64,000 nucleotides of DNA, from contig NW_022145604.1 of assembly GCF_000002235.5 (NCBI RefSeq), positions 2,816,339 to 2,880,338 of the forward strand, given 5' to 3'. Shown here piece after piece: positions 1-13,900 of the stretch. The notes under the pieces were generated by a model. That model was not told where the DNA came from and searched no databases. It worked only from the letters and a program-made list of their open reading frames with translations. Both the position numbers and the translations under genes were made by a program. Position 1 is the first letter of the stretch. Every line of letters starts with the position of its first letter. This stretch comes from Strongylocentrotus purpuratus (taxonomy: Eukaryota > Echinodermata > Echinoidea > Camarodonta > Strongylocentrotidae).

Positions 1-112
1 ACCCTTGAAAATAATTATCATTGAAACATGTACTAAAGGAACCTGTACTTAAAGACCACTTTTCTTGTCTCCCTTGGGCGGTCGCTGTAGACAGGTTTGA
101 CTGTATTTAGAA
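1..112. mobile_element. TIR-type dispersed repeat, family D (right part)
   Basis: ACATGTACTAAAGGAACCTG and CGCTGTAGACAGGTTTGACT match the right half of 60868-61047. Cut by the window edge. Confidence 0.55.
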
Positions 113-661
113 GCAGAAGGAATTTAGTATAATGCTATAATCAGTTGATGTCTATGAAGACCTATTTTAAGCTTCTCTGAATTCAGCAATGGTCATCAAC
201 AATAATTTGTTTTCGTTCTTCTTCACATATTTGTTAGAATATGCAGTATTCATGTAACATACAGCATTCATTTAGGTCCTTTCTTATAAACAGCTGGGAT
301 TGATTCATATCGATTGCCTAATCAATCCTTCAATCTCCATAAAACATCATTCATTGTGTGTTTGATTCATTAATAGAATAGAATAAGTTCCTTTGTACAC
401 ATCTTTGAACAGATTTGATTTTGTTTTTCAAATACACATCTACCGATAATCAGAAATCATTCATACTCATCTGGTTAATTAAAGTTCTTTCCATTTCTTT
501 TCCAGAATTCAAATTCAGTTTCATCTCTGCTTCTAATTTCAAATGCCTCTTTATGAAGGAGAGATTCATTTAAACTTACAAAGTAGATTTATGATAGTTA
601 CCATCAATTAACAATCATATTTCTTTGCCTCTCTCCTGTTGGAAAGGGTTTTGGTAACAGT

Positions 662-663
<2 letters not shown>

Positions 664-695
<32 letters not shown>
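664..695. repeat. (GA)n microsatellite
   Basis: About 16 GA units. Confidence 0.92.
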
Positions 696-696
<1 letters not shown>

Positions 697-748
697 AAAA
701 AATGCAATCTTATACAGTATTTTATCCAAATGATCGGGGGGGGGGGGG

Positions 749-1042
749 GGGGGGTGTTTCACAAAGATCCTAAGTCGAACTTAACTCTATATAAGTTGGA
801 CTTCAAAATTATGGAGAGCCATTTGTAGCCTTAAAATAAAATATATTCAAAAGCAAAAATTATTTTAGACTTTTCATAAATCCCACATCAAGAACATGAA
901 ATCTCCTTGATAATAGAAAATATGAATGTTTTTAATCAACATGTTATGCCTTTAAAATAAACTTTTACAAATTGTTTTCTAAGATGCTAACGGCTTTCCA
1001 TAATTGTTAAGTCCAACTTAGGATCTTTGTGAAGCACCCCCC
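749..1042. mobile_element. MITE, family A copy 1
   Basis: About 290 bp with terminal inverted repeats: GGGGGGTGTTTCACAAAGAT at the left and its complement (atctttgtgaagcacccccc) at the right. The body is clearly homologous to the element at 6560-6848. No coding capacity. Confidence 0.85.
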
Positions 1043-1529
1043 TGATGTCTTTCAAGGAGATCACCGAGACCCTGGATGTATTCAAACATGTTTGCAAATC
1101 ATGTACACAAACAGGACCAATCTTTTGTCCATCAGGGTGGGGCAATGGCATTCCTCTCACCTCATGCCCCAGTATTTGTAGGCCCCTGTATGTCTCCATG
1201 GCCAAAGTATTCCTGTGCTATCCTCAAATTAAAACCAAACTTAGGAAATCAAGGCATACTATAATTCATGGTAAAAACAAAATTATGAAAATGAATGTTT
1301 ATATATTTGAATGAGGTTGTGGGGACTTATAGGCCTCCACCCACCAAATGTGGTTCCAGAAGCATTATTAAATTGAGATATTTTTCAAGTTGACGTTTAG
1401 CTTTTTTCCAAATGTTGTTCTGAGTGCCTGTCAGGATTTCTCCTTTCATACATTGTCACTATCATTTTTCTTTCATCATCATCTTGTTGTATCATGTATC
1501 TGTTCATTCACTTCTCATCTGTTTTCTAG

Positions 1530-1544
1530 CAAGTATTTGTGGAG
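1530..1544 (+). other. Possible 15-bp microexon
   Basis: CAAGTATTTGTGGAG between a strong acceptor (gttttctag) and a perfect donor (GTAAGT). In phase 0 it would encode QVFVE. No other support. Confidence 0.25.
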
Positions 1545-2109
1545 GTAAGTCAATCACATAGATGATCCGCTGTTAGCTAGCTAGCCTTGTAGTCCCCTCA
1601 ACCCGATCTTGTGTCCCTCTCCGAAATGACCTCTGCTTTTATCAACTAAATATCTTGTAAAAAAAAAAGGAGTGAATTTGCTGCATTTAAGCTGTTTTTT
1701 TTATACCCCCCCCCCTCCCTCTTCTGATTTTTACTAAAGTGACTTCTGTTCAGTTCCTTGTTAGTTTGTTAATCTTGATTTTCCTGAAGTGATTTGCTGC
1801 ATTTTCATTTGTTTTTTAAATTAAAATAGTTTTTCTTGCCCCCCCCCCTCTTATTTCTTCAAGTCATTGATATCACATAGCTTTGTAACAGCCTCTTTTC
1901 CAAGTTCTATAGATTTCATTGAGACTCTCTACTTTTATAGCTTCAGCTGTATAATAACCAGATCCCCAATTCCTCTTCTCTATTACTAAAACAAATTCAG
2001 GTATTCCTTCAAAGTGACCATTGGTTCTTACATTATTAATGAGCTGAATGTCCGTGAAGCTTAACTTTCTGTTTGATAGATTTGATTTGTTTTACTATAA
2101 GTGACTTTA

Positions 2110-2229
2110 GGCCTGTTTTCATCAGCTTGAGATTCGGGCTGATGAAGACGCAAACTAACTAGATAATTTGCGATCAGGATAATTCAAATAGTGGGATGTT
2201 TGGCAATCTCAAGCTGATGAAGACCAGCC
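2110..2229. mobile_element. MITE, family B copy (short)
   Basis: TIRs of about 25 bp: GGCCTGTTTTCATCAGCTTG and the complement of the right end (GGCTGGTCTTCATCAGCTTG). 120 bp in total. Confidence 0.8.
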
Positions 2230-3039
2230 TTTTAATACATCCTTGACTTCCCATTTAACTAAGTGAAGGTAAGTCCTTCTTACTTTGATCCCCCTCAATG
2301 TTTTTAAAAAATACCAAAGTTTCCTGTGTCATGTTTGAAAGAGCTGTAACAGGTATTTAAAGTACATTTCAAATTGCACTTTCAAAGAGGCTTATATGAT
2401 CATTGTATGAAACTCTGCTCTTCACAACAAACAAAAAGCAAATACAATCAACAATTATGGCTAGGTACTACGCATAAAATTTGTGAATTGATGTGCTAGT
2501 TTGCTCCCTAGTTACTATGCATGTCTTGTTCCCCATGTGTCATGTTTCAGTCAATGAAACTGCTTCCTCTCAGCTGAACTTATACTTTGTACTATGAAGT
2601 GCATAGCTGGGGTTCATTAAAAAGAAAAGAAAAGTGTATATGTACAGCTAACCATTCCCCCCAAATATGTACTTGTATCTGGTGATATTGTGTCATGCAA
2701 ATCTCATAGTTCCATGTATGTTAACTTTGTATTTTTTATGCATCAGACTTTTCTAACAAAATCATGTATTTGTACAATAGTTAATTGTCACTCCTAACTT
2801 TAAAAAACATTCATAACCTGTTTTTATTTCCATTAAAATGTTCATGATTGAACAGCGAGAAGAACTCTTCTTGGGGGTAAATTCTTATTTGTATTGCACT
2901 TGAAGTTTTTGGTGCAAAGTTGGAGGGTCTATTTCATTCTGATTTGATTTATCTTCTCTTGCTTTTCCTTGTCTTTTTCATAGCTCTATCTCTGTCAAAC
3001 TCTCATTATCTGTCTCAGAATGAACATGTATTGTAGTTT

Positions 3040-3120
3040 GTTACAAGTTCAAGTTCAAGTTCAAATAAGGTTTTATTCATTACTTGTCAACAAGTCCGAA
3101 GACTAAAAATGCAAGTTTAC
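3040..3120 (-). mobile_element. Antisense non-LTR retroelement 3' end
   Basis: On the - strand it reads AATAAAACCTTATTTGAAC followed by a (TTGAAC)n-like tail. This is typical of retroelements ending in short repeats. Confidence 0.45.
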
Positions 3121-4516
3121 ATCAATATAAAAAACATTCAAAAACATAAAGATAACATAGTAAATGAGGACAAATATATAACAATGAATACATTTTTAAG
3201 TTAAAAACATTAAAGTAGTAACAAAAAAACAAAACAACAAAAAAAGATTTTTAAAAAAAATACAAGATATGAAATATTGCTAGCAAAAATGAATAAATGT
3301 TGACATATAAACAAATAAAATGTATACAGATACTTGAATTCAATTAACTGTAACATTGGAAAAATTGTAATTAAGTATTGAGTATTGAGTATTGAGTATT
3401 AAAAAGTATTAAAAAGTATTAAATAGTATTACAATCGGAGTCTTGGCAGTGTGCTAATCACAAGTGTGATATGAGTACAGTATAATGTATAAACATATTG
3501 CACATGAGAACAATGGAATTCCTTAGGTATTTTCATTCCTCCCCTTGAGAAGTTTTAAAGTTTCTTCTTTCCTGTATTAAATTTCTTTGTTTTGGGGTTT
3601 CTTTGTTTTATTTTAAATCATTTACACTCAATTTTTTGTTAGTAGCTGTCGAAACAATGAAGACATATTTGTTCAGAAGTCTTAGAGACGGTAGTGATCA
3701 CAATGTAAAGATCTGTATTCTCTAGATTTAAAACAAAAAAAAATCATGCGTGGATTGTCTTATGGTTCAATTAAGGTTTGGGTATGTCTATCACTGACTT
3801 CTCTTCTCTACCTTGTTTTAATAATCAATTCCATTCTGACAATCAAAGGTTGTCAATATTCCTTTCACATCCTGACACTCTTCTTCTTTCCCTGCACAGT
3901 AGAAAAAAGAAATTCACAATTTTGGTTAATGGGATAATTCATGGTCACTCCAATTGGTGATTTATTGATTTGTTTTCAGGAATTTGAAAGTGTTTGGTTT
4001 ATTAATTATTCTTTATAGGGATCATTTTGTTGCACAGTGATCTTTCTCTGATCTTTATAACACTTTTTGTTGATATTATTAATATTGGTTTAGGATAGTC
4101 TTATATAAGATACTACTTCTTAAATGAAAAACGCAATCAATCAAATAATTCATAATTATCAGGAATGAAAGAGTATTGATTCAGCTACCTTTTTCTAAGC
4201 ACAGGTAAATTAAGAGTCAAAAGAACCGTTAAGATATGATATCACTTTGACCTTCTGAAACATACTTAAACCTACATTTTTTCAGAAAAATTATATTGAT
4301 TGTCATTTAAAAAAAAAAAATTGTGAATAAGAACAATATTGGTGCTTGGGTGAGTGTCTCTTTTGCAGGTATTTACCAAAGATTTTTCCTAAATGTTGAC
4401 AAGTTTGTTAACAACATAACACTGTTTTACTATATGGATATAATATAACCTAATTTTCAGAATACCACCCTTTCTGTTCAATATTAATATATTACTTCCT
4501 GTGACTGTCATCATAG

Positions 4517-4718
4517 GCACCACTCCCCTTCATCTAGCAGCCAAGAGCGGCAGCTTGGATTCTGCCCTCCTGATGGTAAGTAACCATGGCGATATGGTGA
4601 GTGCAGATAACGCTGGCTGGGCAGCGATACACCACGCCTCCTTCTACAACCACGCACCCATAATCAGGATGTTCATTAGGAAGTTTGAAGATCAGATGGA
4701 ACTGGAAACCTGGGATAA
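4517..4718 (+). CDS. ANKAR: ANKAR exon (ankyrin repeats)
   Basis: Phase 1 in, phase 2 out. Acceptor tcatag, donor GTAAGT. Encodes TTPLHLAAKSGSLDSALLMV followed by a second ankyrin repeat containing GWAAIHHASFYNH. This is the first ANKAR exon recognised in the window; the reading starts inside a codon, so there must be an upstream exon. Confidence 0.88.
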
Positions 4719-7700
4719 GTAAGTGAAATATTTCCAGGGACAAGCCTTAATAGGCCTTTGGCCTTTGTTCGCCCCCCCCCCCATACTTTGATATGTATTT
4801 CTGTTTTTTCTTTCTATTGTAATTTTGTGCTATACTCTTTATTGTTGTTGAATTCTTTATACCTTTAATGCATTGTTATGTGTATAGGTTGTTTGGTATG
4901 TTCGTATTGTCATTTTTATTGAATTGTGAAAAGAGTTAATTAAAATTGAAATATATGTCTCATCTTGTAAAGAGTTCATTCTCGTTACATACAAATAGAT
5001 AAATTTTGATTTAAAAGTTCAACCCGTGTATTCTTTATCTTGCCAGGTTGCGGCAGACCCCACTGCTCCTAGCCGCCAGCAGTGGAGCGCTGGAGTCTGT
5101 CAAGATCCTGATTGAACTGGGTGCAAAGATCCTGAAGACGGACACAGAGAGGAATAACATGGTTCACCTGGCTGCTCTCAGGTTCCATACCTATGTCCTG
5201 GAATTCTTCATCGAGTGGAACCACAAGGATGCACCAGTTTGGAAGACTCTTGTTGGTAAGATCATCATCTCTTATCCAATCCAATCCAAAAGATATTTGA
5301 TATACATGTAGCGCCTTTTCGGTTACATATTGCTGCACACACACCGCTACACAATGTTTGGGTCACTTGAAAACAAAATTTAGTCACTTCTCAGAGATCA
5401 TTCAAGTATATGTAGGATGGTAATAAAGTAATTTCTAGCAGAATAGATGTGACTGTACCTTATTGGCCCAAAAATTGCACAATGGTTTTTATATAGTTGC
5501 CGCCTGGACAGTACGTAGTACATGTAAATAATAATCTTTTTTAATTTTTTTATTTTATATTTTTAATTTTTTTTTAAAGTCCTTAATTCCTCACCAAATT
5601 CTTATGGGAACCAGGCCATTGCTCCCTTGCTTTGTGAAGCCTATAGGAAGGAGACAATTCATTAGACAATGGGTTTTCTTTCTACTTCTATCTATTCATT
5701 GGTATCGATCTTCTTGATATTAATCATCAGTTTGCACACATGTATCAGTTCAAGGGTGCCTTGTGTTTGCTTTATGCAAGTAGTACATAACTAATAGGTA
5801 CTGACAACTCTAGAGTGATGTTTCCAGTCACTTAATTCATTCTTTTATCTGTTCACATCCATTGAATTAATTTCCCTTGTCTCCCAGACAGAGATATTGA
5901 ACCCTACTAATTGCCACACAACAGTACTGTAAACAGATGTAATACATGTATTGACAACTCTAGAATCATGTTTCATTTTACTCATTTAATCGTTCCGGTG
6001 TCCGACTTCGCCCCACCCCTACCCGCCGTTCACGATTCAGATATTCATTTGTTCCAGACTCTGTTCATAAATTCAACTCACAGGTTAAACGTAATTGAAC
6101 TTCTGCATAAGAAATTAATACTGAAACTATTATGATTTGAAATACCAATGACCAATGCTTAATTGTGAAACTCGTGATTTAAAGTACCAATGACCATTTT
6201 TGTCGCTTCATTTATCTTTTGCATGTATTCGTTCCTTATTTCATCTATTTCTATAAACGTGATTTGTTTATTTCTTGTAATTATATATTTTAAAAAATAT
6301 TATTGTAACGCCAGTGAAAATCAAATTTGTATGGAATTTGTTTGCAAAGACAAAATAAAATATCTTGTATCTTGTCAAGGCCAGTGTGCTAACCAGTATA
6401 TATTGTATTTCCATGTCCTCCAAACAGAGATGTTGAATTCAACAGACTTCCGTAAGAAAGACAGTGCCGTCCGCTCTCTGGAGGTACTTACAACGTCTGG
6501 TAAACCCCATTGGAAAGCTATCCTGGAAGCCAGTAAGTCTAAGCTGTTATTGAATACAAGGGGAGTGTTTCACAAAGATCCTAAGTAGAACTTAACTCTA
6601 AGTTGGACTTAAAAGTTATGGAGAACCATTTGTAGCCTTAAAATGAAACATATTCAAAAGCAGAAATTCAAGTATTTTAGACTTTTCTTAGATTCCACAT
6701 CTAGCTAGAACATGAATTTTCCTTGATAATAGAAGATATGAATTATTTGAATCAACAGTATATGCCTTTTAAAATAACTTTTACAAAATATTTTGAAAGA
6801 TTCTAACAGCTTACCATAATTGTTAAGTCCAACTTAGGATCTTTGTGGCCTTATCATTAAGACATGTCACATTTATTCTGCATAAGTCTTCTTATACATG
6901 ATTTGATATTCTTGTGCAAGATGTGTAACCTGTTACACAGAAGAGAGGCTTAACATTAAAATTCCTTTCATGTGGTTTGAATATGATGCATTTAAAAAAA
7001 AAAAATCCAATGTTTATTTCTTTTCTGCAAAAGTCAGCTTCATTATTATTTTACAAATTGAAGCTCTTTTCACACTTTCTTATCTGTAATACAGTATTGC
7101 TAAAGCATTGTTTACATAGCCCTGAATTTGTTATTAAAAAAACGCAAAGGCAAACATGTTACTTGTTTTACTGTAATTTCTTACACTCCGATCCAACATT
7201 TCTTTGTTTGATCAGATGGTATCCCAGCCTTGGTGAAGATCCTCCAGATGAAGTCCTCTGAGATGCAATCCCTGGGAGCCGCCGTCTTGTGCAATATGTC
7301 CTGCAACGAGCCCATCTGCCACGCCATCGCCAAAGCAGGGGGAATCCCCACTCTAATCAAGCTTCTCTCTGCATCCCGAGACGACATCCAGTCACGGACG
7401 GCCATCGTCGTAGCCGACATGGGCGCTTATGACGACCACCAGACGGAGTTCAGCCGCGAGGGGGGTATCCCTCCTCTCATCCATCTCCTGGATTCGGAGC
7501 TGGAGGATGTTCTTAAGCAGGCGGTCAACGCGGTCAGGGTGCTGTGTCTGGACCATGAAGAGAATCAGACGTTGGTTGCCAAGCATGGAGGAATTGGACC
7601 GCTGGTGGAGTTTCTAACGGTCAATTCAGGTGAGAATGTCCTCTGATTAACACTCTTCTCAAGATCAATAGTCTACCTTCTCTATCCTTCTCGGTCTTTT

Positions 7701-10700
7701 CTCATCGGCACCTCTGCTTGTCTCATGTACATTGTATTCTCAATAATATGTATTCTTTAGGTTTTTTTTCCTCATTTCTTCTGTTTTTCTTACCATTTCA
7801 ATTTCTTCTCATCACTTTTTCTTGTAACAGTTGTTTGGTTCCTGTTTGCAATTCTTGTCTTGTTCTCGATTTCTGTTATTCTATTAACTTCTCATCATTC
7901 TTCTATCATTTCATTCCACAATCATTCATATGTCATCTTCTAGTTTCTGTCTAGTTCAGTTCAGTTCAGTTTATTGAATTCCATCTTTAAAAACATTTTT
8001 ACAAAGTAAAAACATACAATTTCATGTACAATATAATACATAAATTGGGATAAATAAAATGTGAAATGAATTAATACAAAACAGAATAAGGCACAGCTGT
8101 AAAAAAACCAAGAAAAGGTTTTGTCTGGACAGCTCCCTATCAAATTAGATATAATAAACATAGTAAGAAAACAAGTAGCAAGTAAAGCAAGTCTATTTCC
8201 TCATTTTCAGTCATTCATGTCTTAAAACCTGATTTTTGCAACCACTCCATGTTCTCATTTACCTTCTTCCTCTCCCTAGTAATATCTCTCAGGGCCCTGT
8301 TTTATAAACATTTGCAATTAATCGCTATTTATTTGTGATTGATATCAATGACAACTGTGTACATAGGAGATAAGAGACTTGTGATCGATTTGGATCAATT
8401 GCAACTCTTTGCAAGAGGGGGCTCAAAGACCAAGATCAACTTTGAGTTGGACTTAACTATGGCAGGCCATTCATGCCACTGTTTGCTCTCACCACTTACT
8501 GTCATTGGTCTCTCAAGGGACGTACAAATCATGGTCACAAATCTACAGAATTTACATTTTTGTTAAAGTTCATTATGGAAGGAAAAAATATTATCTAAAG
8601 ATCATAAGTGTGAGAGCAAACAGTGGCATGAACAGCCTGCCATAGTTAAGTCCAACTTAAAGTCGATCTTAGTCTTTGTGAAACACTCCCCAGAACTGAT
8701 TATATACATGTTAAAATCCACCAGCCAGATAGACAAAAAACATATAACCTTTTCTTATCTTCTGCCTTTCCAGATGAGCTGAAAGAGGCCTCAGCGGCCG
8801 CCCTGGCTGCTCTTACCTACGGTCACCTTGACAACCAGAATGCGGTCATCGCTCAGGGAGCGGTTAAGCCGCTGGTCAAGCTCATCAAGTGTCACAACAT
8901 CAAGGTCCAGGTCAAGGCCGCCGCTGCCCTGGAGTCTCTGGGAGAGAGCAACCCGGAGTCTCAGAGGGCCATCCTGGATCTCCATGCTCCAGGAGCTCTC
9001 ATCAAGCTCCTAATGGTGAGTCAATGGTGTTATTACATATACATTGTAATCTATTGTAATCTATTACCGGTATGTACTTGTCTTCATGAAGTTCTGGGCA
9101 TTAGATGTGAAGGAGCAAGCGGCCTGCTCCCTGTGGGCCTTAGCAGGAGACACCAGGAGACAACAGAAGGAGACACCAGAAGGAGATCACTAAGTACATT
9201 GAGACACACACAAACACATCCACACACACAGCTATTCCATTTCATTACTGGTATGTATTTGTCTTGATGTAGTTCTGGGCATTAGATGTAAAGGAGCAAG
9301 CGGCCTGCTCCCTGTGGGCGTTGGCAGGAGACTCACACAAACACACCCACACACACATCTATTCCATTTCATTACTGGTATGTATTTGTCTTGATGTAGT
9401 TCTGGGCATTAGATGTGAAGGAGCAAGCGGCCTGCTCCCTGTGGGCCTTAGCAGGAGACACCAGGAGACAGCAGAAGGAGATCGCTCAATACATCGGGAT
9501 CAGCGGCATCATCGATCTCATCGTCAAGTCAGAGAGATTGCAATATGTTGGTAAGTTAAATAGACTCTAAATTTCTCTCAGCATCCAACACAATTTACTA
9601 ATGAATTGTTTACCACATAATGATCATGGTTAGTATTGGATTTATATGTATATCGCACCTTTTCCACGAGATACAAGCTGCCCCGTAGTCTGAGGATATA
9701 TTGGCCTAAATTCTCAAAAGGGCTTTGATTCAAACCATAACCTAAACCATGGTTTTCAATGTATGTGATTCTCATCAAGTTTATAGTTTTGGTTCAATTT
9801 TGTTTGCAAACATTTTGTGTAATGTATAGCAATTTCAGTTATTCATGTATTAGTAATAAATAATTTTCACTGAAAAAATGTAATGAGTTTATATCAGTTT
9901 TGTCAATTGCATGGTCAAAAAATGTTCATGATAGTAATTAGTAAAGAATAATTAAAATTTATTTGATTTTCACCAGTTATGATCACTAAAGTGCAGCACC
10001 CTAAATATTAATTCACTTTGGTTTGCTTAATCAGGGATACCAGTTTTCAGGCAATAGCCTGAATTCAGGCCCTGGCGAGTTATTTTCAGACCCTAGTTTA
10101 GGCTTTTTTGTGTATGGCTCATTCTCTGTGATTTTCAGGCCCTCTGATCAATTCTAACTGGCATCCCTGCTTTATATTCCCATAACAGCATGCAAGGCAA
10201 TGATTGCCCTTACGAGAGAAAGCTTTGACAATCAGAACGAGATCAAGAAGGAGAATGGTATTCTACCTCTCGTTCGTATCCTGCGCTCCTCCAAGACGAT
10301 AGAGCGGGTTCTCATGACAGTCATCAGGGCACTCGGGACACTCTGTATAGGTAAGATGTGCACCATCTCCATCATTCTGTATCAACGTTTCCTTTTCAAA
10401 TTGGCAACACATTATATTTTTATTTTATTTTCTGGTACGTTCTTCCTTAACTTAAATATGAGTTTTATTTATGGGAACCTATAACCTACAAGCTGAGCTT
10501 TTCAATAGGTTCCTCACATTTCACCCTGTATAACCTACTATTCAATACAATTAATTTCGACGTCTTTTCAAAGAATTGATTATATAATGTGACATTTTTA
10601 GCATATTTCATATTATGTTCTAATTTTGTCAATTATGTGAATTCTTTTTTTTTGTGAAATGTGAAACAAAATAAACTTGAAACTTAAAACCTGTTTCTTA

Positions 10701-10890
10701 ATTGAAAAGGTACAAAGAAATATTGACATGATTGTATTTGGCAAGTTGATAGCCATCAATTTCTCGTTTACATTTGTCTACACGATACCAATTTGACAAT
10801 TCTTATCACTGATTTTTTTTTAAAACTCGATTTAAGGACCTTAATTTATTTCAACAACAACAAATTTGTGAATAGAAACACATAGTACTG

Positions 10891-10925
<35 letters not shown>

Positions 10926-13900
10926 TGTGTTATTTCTGCTCAAGTATCTTGAGCTCTTCATATATATTACTACTGTATATACTATTATCACTCAATTGCA
11001 CTCCTTCATCCTAAAAGCCATCAGGTAAAAAGAGAGCTTGAGTGAAAAGAAGAAACAAGAAAGTGCTAAAGTTTTAAAATAATAATGATAATAATATTCC
11101 GCTTCTATATAGCGCCCAATACATCAATACATCAATGTGTCTAAGCGCTTTACAGATATATTATTACCCCAGTCATCGGATTCAGGCTTACCCACACACA
11201 ATGTATGCACATTCTCCACTCCCCGGGGAGCATTCTTAATGACTTTCCCCTTCATTTTTGTGGTGGTTTCCTCCCTCCTCTATCAGGTGTGGCCAACCGT
11301 AACAACCCCGTCACCCAGAACAAGATTGCTGAGGAGGGGGCGATCGGGACCCTGGTGGGTCTCCTGCGCTCCTCCTCTAACCACCACATCAAGGTGGAGA
11401 TAGCCATTGCCCTCGGAGCCATCATCCTGGGTAACCGTGGCAACCAGAAGCTGCTGGAAGAAGAACCGATGTTCAGCATCCATCTACTGCTTCAGCTCAT
11501 GAATGAAAAAGATGACGTAAGTCTCGGTGTACTTTAATTATCAATGATGCTAGAAATGGTATACCTTTCTGTGATATTTAATAGTTTTCTCATTGTAATG
11601 TGTACGAACGGATGTACTTAAGAAACCACCTGCCAATTGAGATTATCTTGTCTCCCTTGAGTGATACATGGGCTTTAATGCAGATTCTGTTCTCACTTTT
11701 CTCTCTTTAAATCCAGAGCGTCCGTCTGAAAGCAGGGACGGCGTTGTCTACCTTCGCCTTCAACAACACCAGCCAGCAGTACAACATACGGGAAGCAGGG
11801 GGGATCAGGATGTCCAACTTCCAACGATTCTTAGAGTCAGAAGACGAGACTCATCAAGCTTATGCTGCCTTCCAGGTCAGTAGGGTCAAAGGGCAAAGGG
11901 AGGTCAGTGAAATATGTTCTAAGTGCTTGAAGTGACATTTCTTGATGTGAAAGACTGTATGTTAATACTGTACGTTTTATCCCAGACAACAGAAATCTAC
12001 CATTTTATACTTGTTTGGTGGTGGTCATTTTACCTGACTGCTAAAAAAGCATAAATGCTTGTAAGTAAGCAACCAGACGGCCGACGGCTTTAGTTCCTCT
12101 CTGAGGGACCTGGTAATGAGGATTAATGCCTTACCAAAGGGCACTTAGCACATCGACTTGGTTTCGAACCCGGGTCACCGGATTACGAGACCACTGCTCT
12201 ACCGACTGAGCTATCGCGCCTCCTCTAATGACAAGTGCTCTGTGGTCAATTTCTAACACTGACCAAATTTTTAACTTCAACCCTGGATCACCAATATACC
12301 CAAGGCAAGCCTTAATTCTTAAACTCCTTATTTATAAACTAAATTCCTACCCTACCCCTTATCATATTTCTTTGAAGAAATAGTGTGGAGGAAGTGCCAG
12401 TAAAAGAAAAGTTAAATTACAAAATAATACATTTGAACCTGTAATGAATGATGTACTTGAAATTTTTTGAGTATTTATATTGTAACTGACTTGAATTTAT
12501 GCTTGCAGATTGTGGTTTTGGCCCGTGTTATCGTAGACAGGGATCAAGTTTCTTTATCAGCAGAAGGCGTGACCAGATTAGTAGGACTACTCAAATCTGA
12601 GAACCCAAACACGGTTATTCTTGCAGGTAAGATTTCAGCACTTCTTGGCCTCCCAAACAGTTCTGCTGCTTAAAAAAAGAGATTAAATGAACAACAAGTG
12701 CAGGTTAAGGTTCAGGGTTCAGGTGTGTACTTATATATGTGTGTTATAAGATACCGAAATGCGACTTGCAATGTTGCATCTAATTTTTGTTCCAGATTTT
12801 TTTTGGAATTAATTTTTTTGTTTTTTACTGAGGGAAATTATGTGATTTCCACTGGCAACACTATACTATTACCCCGGTCATTGGATTCTATACTTGCCCG
12901 CCCACACTGTGAGCACAATCTCCACTCCCTGGGGAGCATTCCAATCAGGCGTTACTTGACCAACTTGACCAACAATGCAGTCGCATCCTACCGGGTACCC
13001 ATTTAACACCTGGGTGGAGAGTAGCAAGTGCAGGTTAATATCTTGGTAAAGGATATTAGTGCCGTGTACGATCACATTTCTTATTTCCCTAGAACAGAGT
13101 CTCGAGTTGAAACCTGTTGGAAAGGAGGAACCTGTTCATTAAGACCACTTATCTTTGGATATTTCTCATCTCCCTTGAGTAGTCTTTATTGCAGGTTTGA
13201 CTGTTCTCAAAAGAAATCTCTTTAATCACCGTTTACCATTCAACCCTACTCCAGGGAGCCTCCTAGCGAGTCTTGCCCATACCAGGGCTGGCATTCCTGA
13301 TGCCATGATCACCTCCGGTGCTGTAGATATCCTCATCAATCACCTCCACTCCGACAACATCGAAGTCCGTTGCTCATCGGCCGTCGCCCTCGGCTACCTG
13401 ACCTTCAACCGGACGGCGACCCGGCTGTTGCTGATAGCGACCAGGAACACACCGGGTTTGTTTCATAAGCTAATGGACAACCTAGATAAAGATGGCAAGA
13501 TCTCAGAGGACTTCACGGAGGAGTACAGGAGACAGCAGATTGTAGGACTACCAGCTCTCAGGTATGATCAACAGCCGGACGGTCATAACAGGTTCTCGCC
13601 TACGTAGCTCTCATGTCTGTCACACTTGACACTTTAGGAGCTCCAGATTTATCCCAGCCAGACTTATTTGTTGGGAAATTTACTGTAATATAGATGAATT
13701 TTAGCCAACTTGATAAGTGCAAATTAATTGAACTGGTTGGTTGAAAAAGTTCAATGTCTGAATATAAAAAAATTGTATTGTATTGTAATTGATTTGTATT
13801 TTAAATAATCAATGATCTGTTATGTTTTTCTTTTCTGTGCGATTAGTTTGGAGAAGCATGGAGGTCCATCTGCTGTGCCCCCACCAAGACCAAGAGGTAA

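Larger units (their letters stand above)
1..4516 (+). other. ANKAR upstream/intron region, no confident exon
   Basis: AT-rich. Holds a TIR-type repeat end (1-112), a (GA)n tract at 664-695, a G19 run, two MITEs (749-1042, 2110-2229), C-runs and an antisense retroelement tail (3040-3120). The first recognised ANKAR exon needs an upstream exon; only a possible microexon at 1530-1544 was noticed. Confidence 0.6.

Noticed and set aside
1045..1314. 89-codon ORF on the + strand after a MITE
   Set aside because: It reads reasonably at the start (SFKEITETLDVFKHVC) but no convincing acceptor/donor pair or ankyrin/armadillo pattern was found. Kept as non-coding.
5886..5915. Sequence resembling the start of ANKAR exon 6428-6532 (cagacagagatattgaa)
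   Set aside because: Similarity covers only about 24 bp and then meets a stop; it may be part of a worn local duplication with 5797-5995.
6190..6588. 132-codon ORF on the + strand
   Set aside because: Only the last part (6428-6532) is a real ANKAR exon; the upstream hydrophobic stretch is intron.
12150..12223. tRNA-Thr-like sequence on the - strand
   Set aside because: A- and B-box are present, but the sequence after the T-arm does not pair with the acceptor stem and runs into a SINE body.
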